From Asterionellopsis glacialis (lineage: Eukaryota > Bacillariophyta > Plagiogrammaphyceae > Rhaphoneidales > Asterionellopsidaceae), in contig WKLE02000459.1 in assembly GCA_014885115.2 (NCBI GenBank), positions 105,891 to 122,516 on the forward strand: DNA of 16,626 nucleotides. Direction: 5' to 3'. Position 1 is the stretch's first letter. Each line of letters opens with the position of its first letter. The notes beneath the pieces were generated by a model that searched no databases, was not told the DNA's origin, and was given only the letters and a program-made list of their open reading frames with translations. Shown here piece by piece: positions 1 through 7,362 of this stretch. The position numbers and the translations under genes were made by a program.

Positions 1-83
1 CAAACTAGCAAAAGCTCCTGTGGTGTTGTACCATGGTGGCCAGTCACAAACGCCTCCTTTTGTTCCTTTAATGAAGACTCCAT
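1..83 (-). CDS. PIG-W/Gwt1-like GPI inositol acyltransferase, 5' end only (partial)
   Basis: Only the first 27 codons lie in the window; the gene continues past the left edge. The ATG is at 83-81 (reverse strand). The peptide includes KEQKEAFVTGHHGTTPQEL, which matches the conserved start of the PIG-W/Gwt1 family (K-E-x-F-V-T/S-x-x-x-G-T/S...E), where this segment sits at residues 5-25 just before the first membrane span. Family knowledge: PIG-W/Gwt1 is a multi-span ER membrane enzyme that acylates the inositol ring of GlcN-PI, an early step of GPI-anchor synthesis. The start is supported because the motif lies at the same distance from the N-terminus as in the family and no other ATG is close. 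The gene is divergent from the J-domain gene at 450. Only a short stretch is available, so this rests on one motif. Confidence 0.6.
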   Translation of the reverse strand, partial: MESSLKEQKEAFVTGHHGTTPQELLLV

Positions 84-449
84 GTCGGCGGTTGTCATGT
101 TTCATGAGAAAACTCGCCAAAGGAGCAATTTCACATTTTGAAAATTATTTTCCTAATAACTCGTTGAGTCGTGTGAATCCCATCTTTATCCACAAGGGAT
201 AATCTTCCAAAAAATATATGGGATATCTCTTCAACAAGATATTGGGGAAAGCAGCTGGTACGGAAAAGTCTTCCATGGATCTTTTTCCGTTTTTTCTTTT
301 TGTCGTCGTTGCCGTCATCGTATTCCTACATTCCGATATCGGCACATTGTTGCATTATTAACATTATTGTTCATTATTCTCGGAAAGGGTAGAGTACAAA
401 GGAGGAAAACAACAATTCACTCTGACGGCCAATACATTAGAAAAAAAAT
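84..449. other. divergent intergenic region
   Basis: This 366-bp spacer lies between the leftward PIG-W-like start and the rightward J-domain gene and should hold both promoters. I see no clear core-promoter element. A CCAAT pentamer at 429-433 is only 16 nt before the ATG at 450, so it is probably in the leader rather than a promoter box. A 57-codon reverse-strand frame starting at 318 shows no family resemblance. Confidence 0.5.
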
Positions 450-1454
450 ATGTTTGAAAATTTCATCGGGATAGTTCTTTTAATAAGTACGACGACACTT
501 CTTTGCTCAGGATTTGTACCACTACCTGCTGGTCGAGCACACCAATTCGTGACAAAACAAACAACCTCTAGCAGCAAACTATTTGTAAAGGGCCGTTTTC
601 AATTTGAGTTTGAAGAAGATTTTTATTTCACTTTAAATGTCACACGTGATGCCGAAAGATCTGAAATTCGTAAAAACTATCGGCTCTTGGCTAGAGATTG
701 GCATCCTGATGTATTTGTAGATGAACTTCGATTCACTCCCGAGGCACTTTCTGTTAAACAGTTGCAAGCTTACCTAGATCAAGAAAGAGTTGGTGTTTAT
801 GGAGCAATTGACAAGCAAGAGTTGGTAGATAAAACAGTAGAAACATTCAAACGCACTGGAAATGTTCCAGAAGAGTTAGAATTAAAGAGACAAGAAATAC
901 AAGATAGATTTGCTTTGCTCAATGAGGCATATAATACCTTATACGGTGAGTGTGAGATCTGAGATTCTGTGCTTTTACAAAAGTGATTCTGAAATAACTG
1001 ATTTTTTTGGCTGTGGAATTTGTTGATAATCATTTTTCACATAGATGAGAAACGTAGGAGGATGTACGACCTCTCTGGTGATTGGGGAATCCCAGGAGGT
1101 GGACGAACTACAACCGATGGCGGAATTGGAGATCGTGAAGAAGCAGCCCGTGTACGAGCGAGACAGGAGGCAGCGCAACGCGACCCACTGCAAGAAAAGG
1201 TATACCGCCAATACATGAAGGAAAAGGAAGAAAAAGAGAAAGAAGAAGCAGAGAGGATCCGTAAGCGAGAAGAGAAAAAAGCCCGTGAGCGGGAGGAGAG
1301 GAATAAGGAGCGGGCAAAACTTGGATTGAAACCTGAGGAGGAAATGACCGAAGCCGAAATTAGAGCGGCAAACCAAGAGAAGATCAAAGCTATGTGGGGA
1401 AACGTCTTTACCTCCATGACAGGAGGAGTCTTCAAGAAGGACGATTCTGAATGA
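450..1454 (+). CDS. plastid-targeted J-domain protein with SAP/ARMET-C-like insertion
   Basis: Two exons, 450-945 and 1045-1454, give 301 residues. The intron is CG|GTGAGT...CACATAG|AT; splicing restores the J-domain end as YDEKRRRMYDL. Residues 1-21 form a signal peptide (hydrophobic core GIVLLISTTTLL) ending CSG-FVP, a diatom ASAF-like cleavage site with Phe at +1, so import through the ER into the complex plastid is predicted. The J domain begins near residue 57, with helix II and the HPD tripeptide at 85-87 (HPDV in place of the common HPDK). Helix III (RFALLNEAYNTLY) does not come until 153-165. The extra segment at about 97-148 contains LSVKQLQAYLD and GAIDKQELVDK, resembling SAP/ARMET-C helices. 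Residues 195-260 are a charged Glu/Lys/Arg coiled coil. J-proteins stimulate Hsp70 ATPase through HPD, so this is probably a co-chaperone of plastid Hsp70; the client is unknown. The stop is 90 bp from the convergent HAD gene. Confidence 0.85.
946..1044 (+). other. intron of the J-domain gene (99 nt)
   Basis: The donor is GTGAGT and the acceptor is TTTTTCACATAG. Removing it joins codon TAC G|AT GAG and keeps the J-domain reading frame; reading through gives a stop at 960-962. Confidence 0.85.
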
Positions 1455-1544
1455 AAAAAGACTAGGACGCCGATAAAAGTCTGTTGTTGAAAAATTACGT
1501 TAAAGTTTTCATTTACACTCTCTGGCGCAAGCAAGCATTAACTG

Positions 1545-2111
1545 TTATCTCATTTGGCTGGTCAGTAGATGTATTGCCATCTCTCCGTCTTGTTGGGTCA
1601 GTCCTATAGCGCTTTTTGTCTTGACAGCACGGCCAATAAAATTGCTTCTATATTTACTATTTTCTTCCCCCTCTATTAGTTCCTCGTCGTCAAGTGCTAC
1701 CCACGCCCTAACATGAACTTTAGGATTAATTTCTTTTTGGTTGTCAAGCCACTTTTGGATTTCCCATTGGCGCTCACCATGGTAATGAACATCTGTTGTG
1801 TCGTAGAAATCCACCGTGGATAAGCTTCCTCCATACCTTTCTCCAAACAACCGAAAACTGTGGATAATATCATCAATAAAAGCGCTTTTAGCTCGCCATG
1901 TTGATGATAACACCAGCTTTGACTTGGTCGCGTCTAGAATATTACCTAAGGTTTTGAGTGCTCCATCCGGAAAAATTGCACCACATGACGAGCTACTTCG
2001 AGAATCGTCGATGAATCCGTCCTCACCAAATGGAAGTAGCACGCCATCGATATCCAAGAAAACTACATCAATATCTACAGTATTGTTAGCAGAATCAAAA
2101 CCATCCGTCAT
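1545..2111 (-). CDS. HAD-fold protein (HAD_SAK-like putative hydrolase)
   Basis: Single exon, 188 residues from the first ATG at 2111; the open frame extends 14 codons further upstream but without an ATG. HAD motif I is VVFLDIDGVLLP, with the nucleophile Asp20 and Asp22. Motif II is KLVLSSTWR (Ser69/Ser70). An acidic motif ALDDEE (Asp141/Asp142) and a final GLTQQDGEMAI complete a pattern like the HAD domain found in 'Swiss army knife' RNA-repair proteins and related stand-alone phosphatase-like proteins. HAD enzymes use the first Asp to form a phospho-aspartyl intermediate; the substrate here cannot be read from sequence. No cap domain, signal peptide or membrane segment is visible, so it is probably cytosolic or nuclear. 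It is convergent with the J-domain gene and divergent from Sec61 beta (196 bp between start codons). Confidence 0.75.
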   Translation of the reverse strand: MTDGFDSANNTVDIDVVFLDIDGVLLPFGEDGFIDDSRSSSSCGAIFPDGALKTLGNILDATKSKLVLSSTWRAKSAFIDDIIHSFRLFGERYGGSLSTVDFYDTTDVHYHGERQWEIQKWLDNQKEINPKVHVRAWVALDDEELIEGEENSKYRSNFIGRAVKTKSAIGLTQQDGEMAIHLLTSQMR

Positions 2112-2307
2112 GGTGTCAACGCATCGACGCCTCTTTCGGGTTTTGAATTTCAAATCCTACATTTTTTTGTTTTCTTTCCCAGGAAGTTTGAAAATGGAAA
2201 TGCGCATGAAGCACGCGCACGTATATCGCTGTAGACTTGTACGCAAAAACTGGATTTTGCTCTCCAAACCGCATGTTTTCAAATATTTTGACCAACTGAC
2301 CGGCACA

Positions 2308-2835
2308 ATGGTGAGCTTTGAAAACAACGTTGACGGGTTGTTCACTTCGTTGCTCTCTATGCGAACGATTAAACGAATGAGTTTCCTTTCTGTGATGACA
2401 TTGGATAGCGTTTTCAACTTGACTGCATTTTCATTGTGACGGGCGAATGATTAATTTTCTGTCGTTTGCCGTCATTTGCTGGGTTCCACGTCTCGCACGG
2501 CGGTACAGACGGTTTTTGCCTGCTGGCATTTTTACTGTGTGCTCATGACCCGATGAAATCGTCGGAATTCTTTTTTTGTCTCACTTTTTGGGTTTCTTTT
2601 GTTTCGTTTCGACATCATTGTGCAGGCAACTCAAAGACGCGCAGCAGCAAGAGGAGCAGGAGCAGGCGCCGGTGGCGGAGGAGGACGTAATGCCGGAAAT
2701 GCCAATAACATTCTTCAATTCTACAGTGATGACAGTCCAGGATTCCAAGTCGGACCTACTACGGTTTTGGTTGCTTCGCTCAGTTTTGTTGGCGTTGTTG
2801 TACTTTTGCACATCTGGGGAAAATTCCGCATGTAA
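2308..2835 (+). CDS. SEC61B: Sec61 beta subunit of the ER translocon
   Basis: Exon 2 (2626-2835) encodes nearly the whole protein: TQRRAAARG, a Gly/Ala-rich linker, the family signature LQFYSDDSPGFQVGPTTVLV, one membrane span (LVASLSFVGVVVLL) and the C-terminal HIWGKFRM. This is the tail-anchored beta subunit of the Sec61 channel, which lets nascent proteins enter the ER. The frame upstream of 2626 has no ATG (the open frame starts only at a TTG), while a pyrimidine-rich tract ending TGCAG at 2625 marks a strong acceptor. The best start is the ATG at 2308-2310, directly followed by a GTGAGC donor: exon 1 would be the ATG alone, phase 0, giving MATQRRAAARG and 70 residues, a normal length for the family. 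A weaker alternative is ATG 2377 with donor GTGATG at 2392. Exon 2 is nearly certain; exon 1 is inferred. Confidence 0.85.
2311..2625 (+). other. proposed intron of SEC61B (315 nt)
   Basis: The proposed donor is ATG|GTGAGC; the acceptor is TGCAG|GCA after about 50 nt rich in T. The acceptor is strong. The donor was chosen because it supplies an ATG in phase 0 with A at -3. Confidence 0.6.
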
Positions 2836-3019
2836 GCTTGACGAGAAAACAATTTAGCATATCGAATATTGTAGGCTATTGAAATGATATAGAAACTTCA
2901 CAATTATTTTGGGACTATACTATAATTTTATGAAGAAGTGGCAGCTGTGGATTTGTTCGACAATTTTTCTTTCCTTAACCTTATGATTTATGACATAGAA
3001 AACTAAGAAGAGCATTTTT

Positions 3020-3918
3020 TTACAGCTCAATTGGACATCGCTTAGAAAATAAGGAGAGGTGGAATTCATCTGAGTTAGGTTTGTGCACACGTTTGAGATA
3101 TTTCTACACAGGAGACTTACCTCCAAAAACAACTCTAAAAGAGCAAATACCTTGTGTGTTCCAGTGTCGATTTCGTCGCAGATTCTATCCACTAATTGCT
3201 TTTCTGTGATAAACACTGTTTCAATTGGCGGTTGATTTCCATACACCGTTTCAATGTCATCATACTTTAGGGCCTTATTATTTTCAAGAGGACATTTTTG
3301 CGTACCAGTGAGAAAGGACTCCACCTTTGTAGTCTCAAACTCTATGGTACTTTTGCGAAAGGCCATCCACAAAACTCTACAATCTCGGCTTTCATCTTGG
3401 TTTTCAGCACAATAGATACGCGGGTTGTAACATCCAATTGCAACATCTTCAACGTGCTCTGACATTTCATTACGAACTACAATATGAAGTAGAAGTCGCC
3501 CCAAAGAATTTTCTTCGTGAACGAGTGTGTCCAATATGGGATTGGAATAAAATCGTTCCATGTTCGTATACCTCCATCTATTTTCGTCTCGATCTTTAGC
3601 TTCTTCACTTTCCACCACTTTTGGTACCACGTTTGTCATTCCTGAAACGTTCTGACCCACCAAAGACTGCCAGATTTTTCCTGTACTCAACTTTGATGTC
3701 GATCTTTGGCCAATTGTATCCTTCTGAATATTTGACTGAGGTAGATCACCAACTGGTTGTCGGTCTGTTAGTACTTTTACGTATGACTTTTTAAAGGAAG
3801 AATACTTGTTTTCCTTCGGTTCAAGGCGGGGGCCAGGTGGAGTGCCATCCTTGACAGGAGTGAATCCTTGACGAGGGGTTTCTTCAAATTCAGACATTGG
3901 CAAACAGTCTGTATCCAT
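3020..3918 (-). CDS. short tandem paralogue: unnamed domain with RYT-RFYSN motif
   Basis: Two exons (3918-3121 and 3040-3020 on the reverse strand) give 272 residues. I do not recognise a named family. Residues 79-272 are paralogous to the C-terminus of the 773-residue neighbour at 4281-6602: shared blocks include WRYT..xRFYSN.IL, GR.LLHIVVR.E, VED.A.GCY.P, DCRVLW.A.RK, PLEN, VYG..PP.ETVF and FALLE.F. The 80-nt intron (GAG|GTAAGT...TTTTCTAAG|CGA) is supported because removing it creates the ending RCPIEL and a stop, matching RCQAEI and a stop in the neighbour. The chosen ATG at 3918 has the context ACAACAATGG. An in-frame ATG at 4005 would add a hydrophobic 29-residue stretch, but a GTGAGT donor at 4087 suggests a spliced 5' leader here. 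The first 78 residues are Pro/Lys-rich and probably disordered. It lacks the N-terminal THAP-like and acidic regions of its neighbour. Confidence 0.75.
3041..3120 (-). other. intron of the short paralogue (80 nt)
   Basis: On the reverse strand the donor is GTAAGT and the acceptor is TTTTCTAAG, phase 0. The longer paralogue has no intron at the matching place. Confidence 0.85.
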
Positions 3919-4280
3919 TGTTGTGTTCCAGTCCAGTGAAGAAAAAAACTGGTACCGAATTATGACTAATCCAAAAATGTGAATACGAATAATGTGTTGT
4001 TTCATATTTTCATACACCAACAAAATATACTAGGATCAACCGATGAATAACGGTTTCTGCTTCGGCCACGGATCGAACAAGACTCACTTTTCCTGGGTTT
4101 GCCAGAGCCCCAAACAAGCCAAAAGATAGTGTTGGGTAGGGGTAGAACACAGTATGCTATAGGAAACAAAATAATCCAAAACCGTCTAGAGTACAAAAGT
4201 TGCGATTTAGTAAAGATAGCAAAATTTCATTTTAAAACATAGTATTATGGTTTACAAAGTCGTTTTTCGAACAACATATC
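3919..4280. other. spacer between the tandem paralogues
   Basis: This 362-bp stretch holds the 3' region of the long paralogue and the promoter/leader of the short one. On the reverse strand a GTGAGT donor at 4087-4082 has possible acceptors at about 3945 (GGTACCAG) and 3973 (GATTAG), so a leader intron is possible. No ATG-started frame of note precedes that donor, and I see no other gene. Confidence 0.4.
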
Positions 4281-6602
4281 TCATATCTCGGCTTGGCATC
4301 GCATAAACATTTCTAACAAGGCAAATGACATATTTGGGCTTGGCATGACTGCATCAAGCACGCTATTTTCATTCTCCATATAATTGCTTTCACTTTCGAA
4401 ATAATCGGTAAGCTGGATGGCAAAATCGGTTTCAGAAGTGAATACTGTTTCTACAGGAGGGAGTTCCCCATAGACAGCGCGGATGTCACTGCTTTTCATT
4501 TCCATTCCATTCTCGAGTGGTGTGTATTGTGCACTATCAAGTAAAGTATCAATCTTAGACCAAGAATCAATCTTCTTGCGAACGGCTGTCCACAGCACGC
4601 GGCAATCTTCCCTCATCACCTGGTTTAAGTCATAAGCATATGGGTGATAGCACCCAACGGCAAGATCTTCAACATATTTCCCTCTTTCGTCCCGGACTAC
4701 TATGTGCAGTAATATTCTACCAGGAGAACTTCTGTCAGGCACAAATCCCTCTAGAATTGAGTTTGAGTAGAATCGGTCGTGTCTAGTGTATCTCCATGGA
4801 AGGTTTGATGGATTCTTTTGCTTCGAAAGGGCAGCAAATGCTTTGGGCCCCTCAGCCCTGAACCCACTGTTATCATACCAGTCACCTGCTAACTGCGCTT
4901 GTTGACGCACAAGATGTGACCAAAGAACACCTGTCCGTTTTTGATTCTGATATGGCTCATGATCTGAATTATCCAAACCATTATCGGAGTTTAACGACGG
5001 ACAACTACTCGTGTCATCGCAGTCAAACACTTGTAATGATTTGCTACTGGTGAAAATGTGGCGCATATCTCGCTCTAAAGGCTGTTTCTGACAGTCCAAT
5101 CGTAGGTCGACCTTCGTGTTGGTATTGCTATTCATTTGACCATCAGGATTACCGCAAGATTCATCTGAATCAGTTGGATAATTATCATACCTCAAGTCAT
5201 GGGGAGGTGAAAACATAAATTTAACATCACATGGTGACTGTTGTGATGCGAGTATTGTATCATCGAAAACTGCTTTCTTCACATCCACTGGCGACAATTT
5301 GCTTGCTGAGTGACCAGAGATGGATTTCGACGCTTCGCCAGATCCAATAGAGCGATGGCTCGTCTCTGAATTGCTGATACCTTCGCTATCACTGTTGACT
5401 TCTTCACTTCCATCTTCGTCTTCATCGTCAGCATCTTCGTCGTCTTCATCTTCCCATCCATCTTCCCCCTCTTCTGATACAGAAGTTGATTCTTCTTCTT
5501 TTTCTTCTTCCGATGTCACATAGATGTCTTCGTCATCCGAACCCTCCTCGACAATTTGTGATACTTGCATTTTCTTTTCTGAGGAAGATACTTTTGTTTG
5601 AATTTCCTTCTGCTTTTCCATTGCTCGTCTCTGTTGCTCCATAAACGATTTATATGCCATTCTTTGTGCCTCCAATCTTGATATTTCCGATTTTGTTACT
5701 GGAGCCGAAGTGACACTTGGTGCAACTGCGGAAGAAGCAAGTGAGATGGTAGATAGGCTTCTCGCACTTCTCGTGCTTTTTACACTTCTTGATCCACGTC
5801 TAGACGGTAGCAAGTCCATTGCAGTTGCTTCAAGGTCACGTAATTTCTTTTTCAATTTGTCGCGATTTTTACTTGGTTCAATTTCGATAATAATACTCGT
5901 TGGTACAGTCATAACTTCTTTTGATTTCTTCTTCTTTTTCTCTTCTTGCTTTATATCATCCTTCTTGTTGAATTCTACTAACTCATCGAAGTCTTCCGTA
6001 ACCAAAGGCTCCATAAGATTATGCTGTGAAATATCCAATGGTTGGGATAATTCGTATCCTAAAGAATCCTGAACTTCATGAGTTTTCGTTTCTGCCTTTT
6101 CTACCTTTTGAGGGCGCGCAGGAAGTGGATTATCCGCTATCTTTGAAACATTATTTTGCCCGGAAATAAGCTTTTGTAAGTCATCTTTTGCATCTTCGAT
6201 TGGATAACTAGGGGTAACAAAGTGTTCTGATGTGATGTTGCCACTTTCATCCTTTACTTTCGCTTCTTCGGGTAGGTTTAAGTTCAACTTTTCTACAAGC
6301 CGTTCGTCGATCGTTGGCATCAATTCACAGACTCTTCCGTTGGCACAGAAAGCAATAATTTCTGGTCGAAAATGGTGGAGGGCAATCCTTTTCCTCGAAG
6401 TTGATTGGTCAAAATCTTTCCAATCTTCTGGTGGTAAGAGACTTCGAAGCCAAGCCATCCATAGTTGACTAGTTATTGATAGACTGCGATGGAATTTAGG
6501 TAAAGCTGTGTAGCCGCCTCTAGGATCGTTATTCAAGAAGAACAATGCAGAAAGATTTTCGCATTCCTCTCCCATGCTACAGATACACCGATGCTTGGTC
6601 AT
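4281..6602 (-). CDS. 773-residue protein: degenerate THAP-like N-terminus, acidic/coiled-coil middle, unnamed duplicated C-terminal domain
   Basis: Single exon; ATG at 6602 with A at -3. Residues 6-98 resemble a THAP zinc finger: Cys6/Cys8/Cys14, then PKFHR, Trp48, HHF at 76-78 and a final L-MPTI (94-98) matching the THAP 'AVPTIF' box. The third zinc ligand (Cys of C-x2-H) is Ala74, so metal binding may be altered or lost. Next come a Lys-rich possible nuclear signal (220-228), an Arg/Ser stretch SRRGSRSVKSTRSARS (267-282), a coiled-coil segment (304-345), and a very acidic Asp/Glu/Ser block (352-410). The C-terminal domain (about 559-773) is shared with the downstream paralogue (RFYSNSIL, LLHIVVRDE, DCRVLW, PPVETVF, SFALLEMF). 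Inference: a nuclear protein, possibly DNA- or chromatin-associated. Function is unknown, and the THAP call rests on pattern only. Confidence 0.8.
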   Translation of the reverse strand: MTKHRCICSMGEECENLSALFFLNNDPRGGYTALPKFHRSLSITSQLWMAWLRSLLPPEDWKDFDQSTSRKRIALHHFRPEIIAFCANGRVCELMPTIDERLVEKLNLNLPEEAKVKDESGNITSEHFVTPSYPIEDAKDDLQKLISGQNNVSKIADNPLPARPQKVEKAETKTHEVQDSLGYELSQPLDISQHNLMEPLVTEDFDELVEFNKKDDIKQEEKKKKKSKEVMTVPTSIIIEIEPSKNRDKLKKKLRDLEATAMDLLPSRRGSRSVKSTRSARSLSTISLASSAVAPSVTSAPVTKSEISRLEAQRMAYKSFMEQQRRAMEKQKEIQTKVSSSEKKMQVSQIVEEGSDDEDIYVTSEEEKEEESTSVSEEGEDGWEDEDDEDADDEDEDGSEEVNSDSEGISNSETSHRSIGSGEASKSISGHSASKLSPVDVKKAVFDDTILASQQSPCDVKFMFSPPHDLRYDNYPTDSDESCGNPDGQMNSNTNTKVDLRLDCQKQPLERDMRHIFTSSKSLQVFDCDDTSSCPSLNSDNGLDNSDHEPYQNQKRTGVLWSHLVRQQAQLAGDWYDNSGFRAEGPKAFAALSKQKNPSNLPWRYTRHDRFYSNSILEGFVPDRSSPGRILLHIVVRDERGKYVEDLAVGCYHPYAYDLNQVMREDCRVLWTAVRKKIDSWSKIDTLLDSAQYTPLENGMEMKSSDIRAVYGELPPVETVFTSETDFAIQLTDYFESESNYMENENSVLDAVMPSPNMSFALLEMFMRCQAEI

Positions 6603-7362
6603 CGTTATCTTCGTCTCATACCCAGTTTACTCACGACAGAACAAAATCTTTCCTCTTTACCAAAACTGTTTCAGTTGTTCAACACAAGCGATGCGTTTTG
6701 TGGGATTGCGAAGAAAATATTAAAAAAACCAGCGATAGAAACATTGAGGATATTCAATACCCGATAAATTGAATGATCCCTTGTTCCCACCGGCTGCTGA
6801 GAGGTCAATCCAGGACTGGTTTTTACTCATCGGCTGGCGCGTGATCACAAGCAAGCCAATCTTATTTTATTTTCCAACGTAAATTTATGGTAGGAATGAT
6901 AGATCTGATCCTAAAGGACTCAGACATGACTCAAAGGGGCAATTGTAAAAGGATAGGCTTGCTCGAAAATACGAAATAAACGAGTATTATATTCGAATAC
7001 GGTTCTTGAACGGGTGAAAATCAAGCTGGCCAGCGTTAGTGTAAGCTTCTTAGTGGAACCCTGCAAAAAGTGGTGGGAACGCCAAAAAATGAGGGACAAA
7101 CAGTCACAAGATCCGCGTCCGGTCGGACGCAGCACTACGCATACAGTCAAGCTGTTTCTTGCAATGTCACAAAAATATCTTTCCATTACCTTATACCACA
7201 CAATTCATTCTTTGTTCTGTACCAGAGATTGTAAATACTGTAGTACGGCAGAAAGTACTTATGGTAGTTTGACAACAATTAATTAGATGGAATTGGTAGG
7301 AAAAAATGATTTACTTTAGACTTTTTCAAATTCATAAAATATTTTCTGTACACACAGATTTT
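6603..7362. other. intergenic region upstream of the THAP-like gene
   Basis: This 760-bp stretch lies between two leftward genes and should hold the promoter of the THAP-like gene and the 3' end of the TTL-fusion gene. Open frames on both strands lack family resemblance. At 7208-7223 a 16-mer (TTCTTTGTTCTGTACC) is identical to 16272-16287, and three GTAC tetramers occur in 7219-7257. I see no tRNA or other RNA gene. Confidence 0.4.

Noticed and set aside
145..345. Reverse-strand open frame between the PIG-W-like and J-domain genes
   Set aside because: The first ATG (318) leaves only 57 codons, there is no family resemblance, and it lies in a divergent promoter/leader region.
1037..1534. 165-codon reverse frame opposite the J-domain exon 2
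   Set aside because: Ser/Phe-rich antisense of the Glu/Lys-rich coiled coil, a common shadow of GAA/GAG/AAG codons.
1816..2439. 207-codon plus-strand frame overlapping the HAD gene
   Set aside because: It is antisense to the conserved HAD motifs and shows none of its own; the Sec61 beta start codon lies within it in another frame.
2503..2625. Alternative Sec61 beta exon ending at a GTACAG donor
   Set aside because: It gives a plausible GSTSRTA peptide in the right phase, but that frame has no ATG between its stop at 2452 and the donor.
7014..7286. 90-codon plus-strand frame in the 6603-7362 spacer
   Set aside because: No domain or motif, and the opposite strand is equally open; looks like chance.
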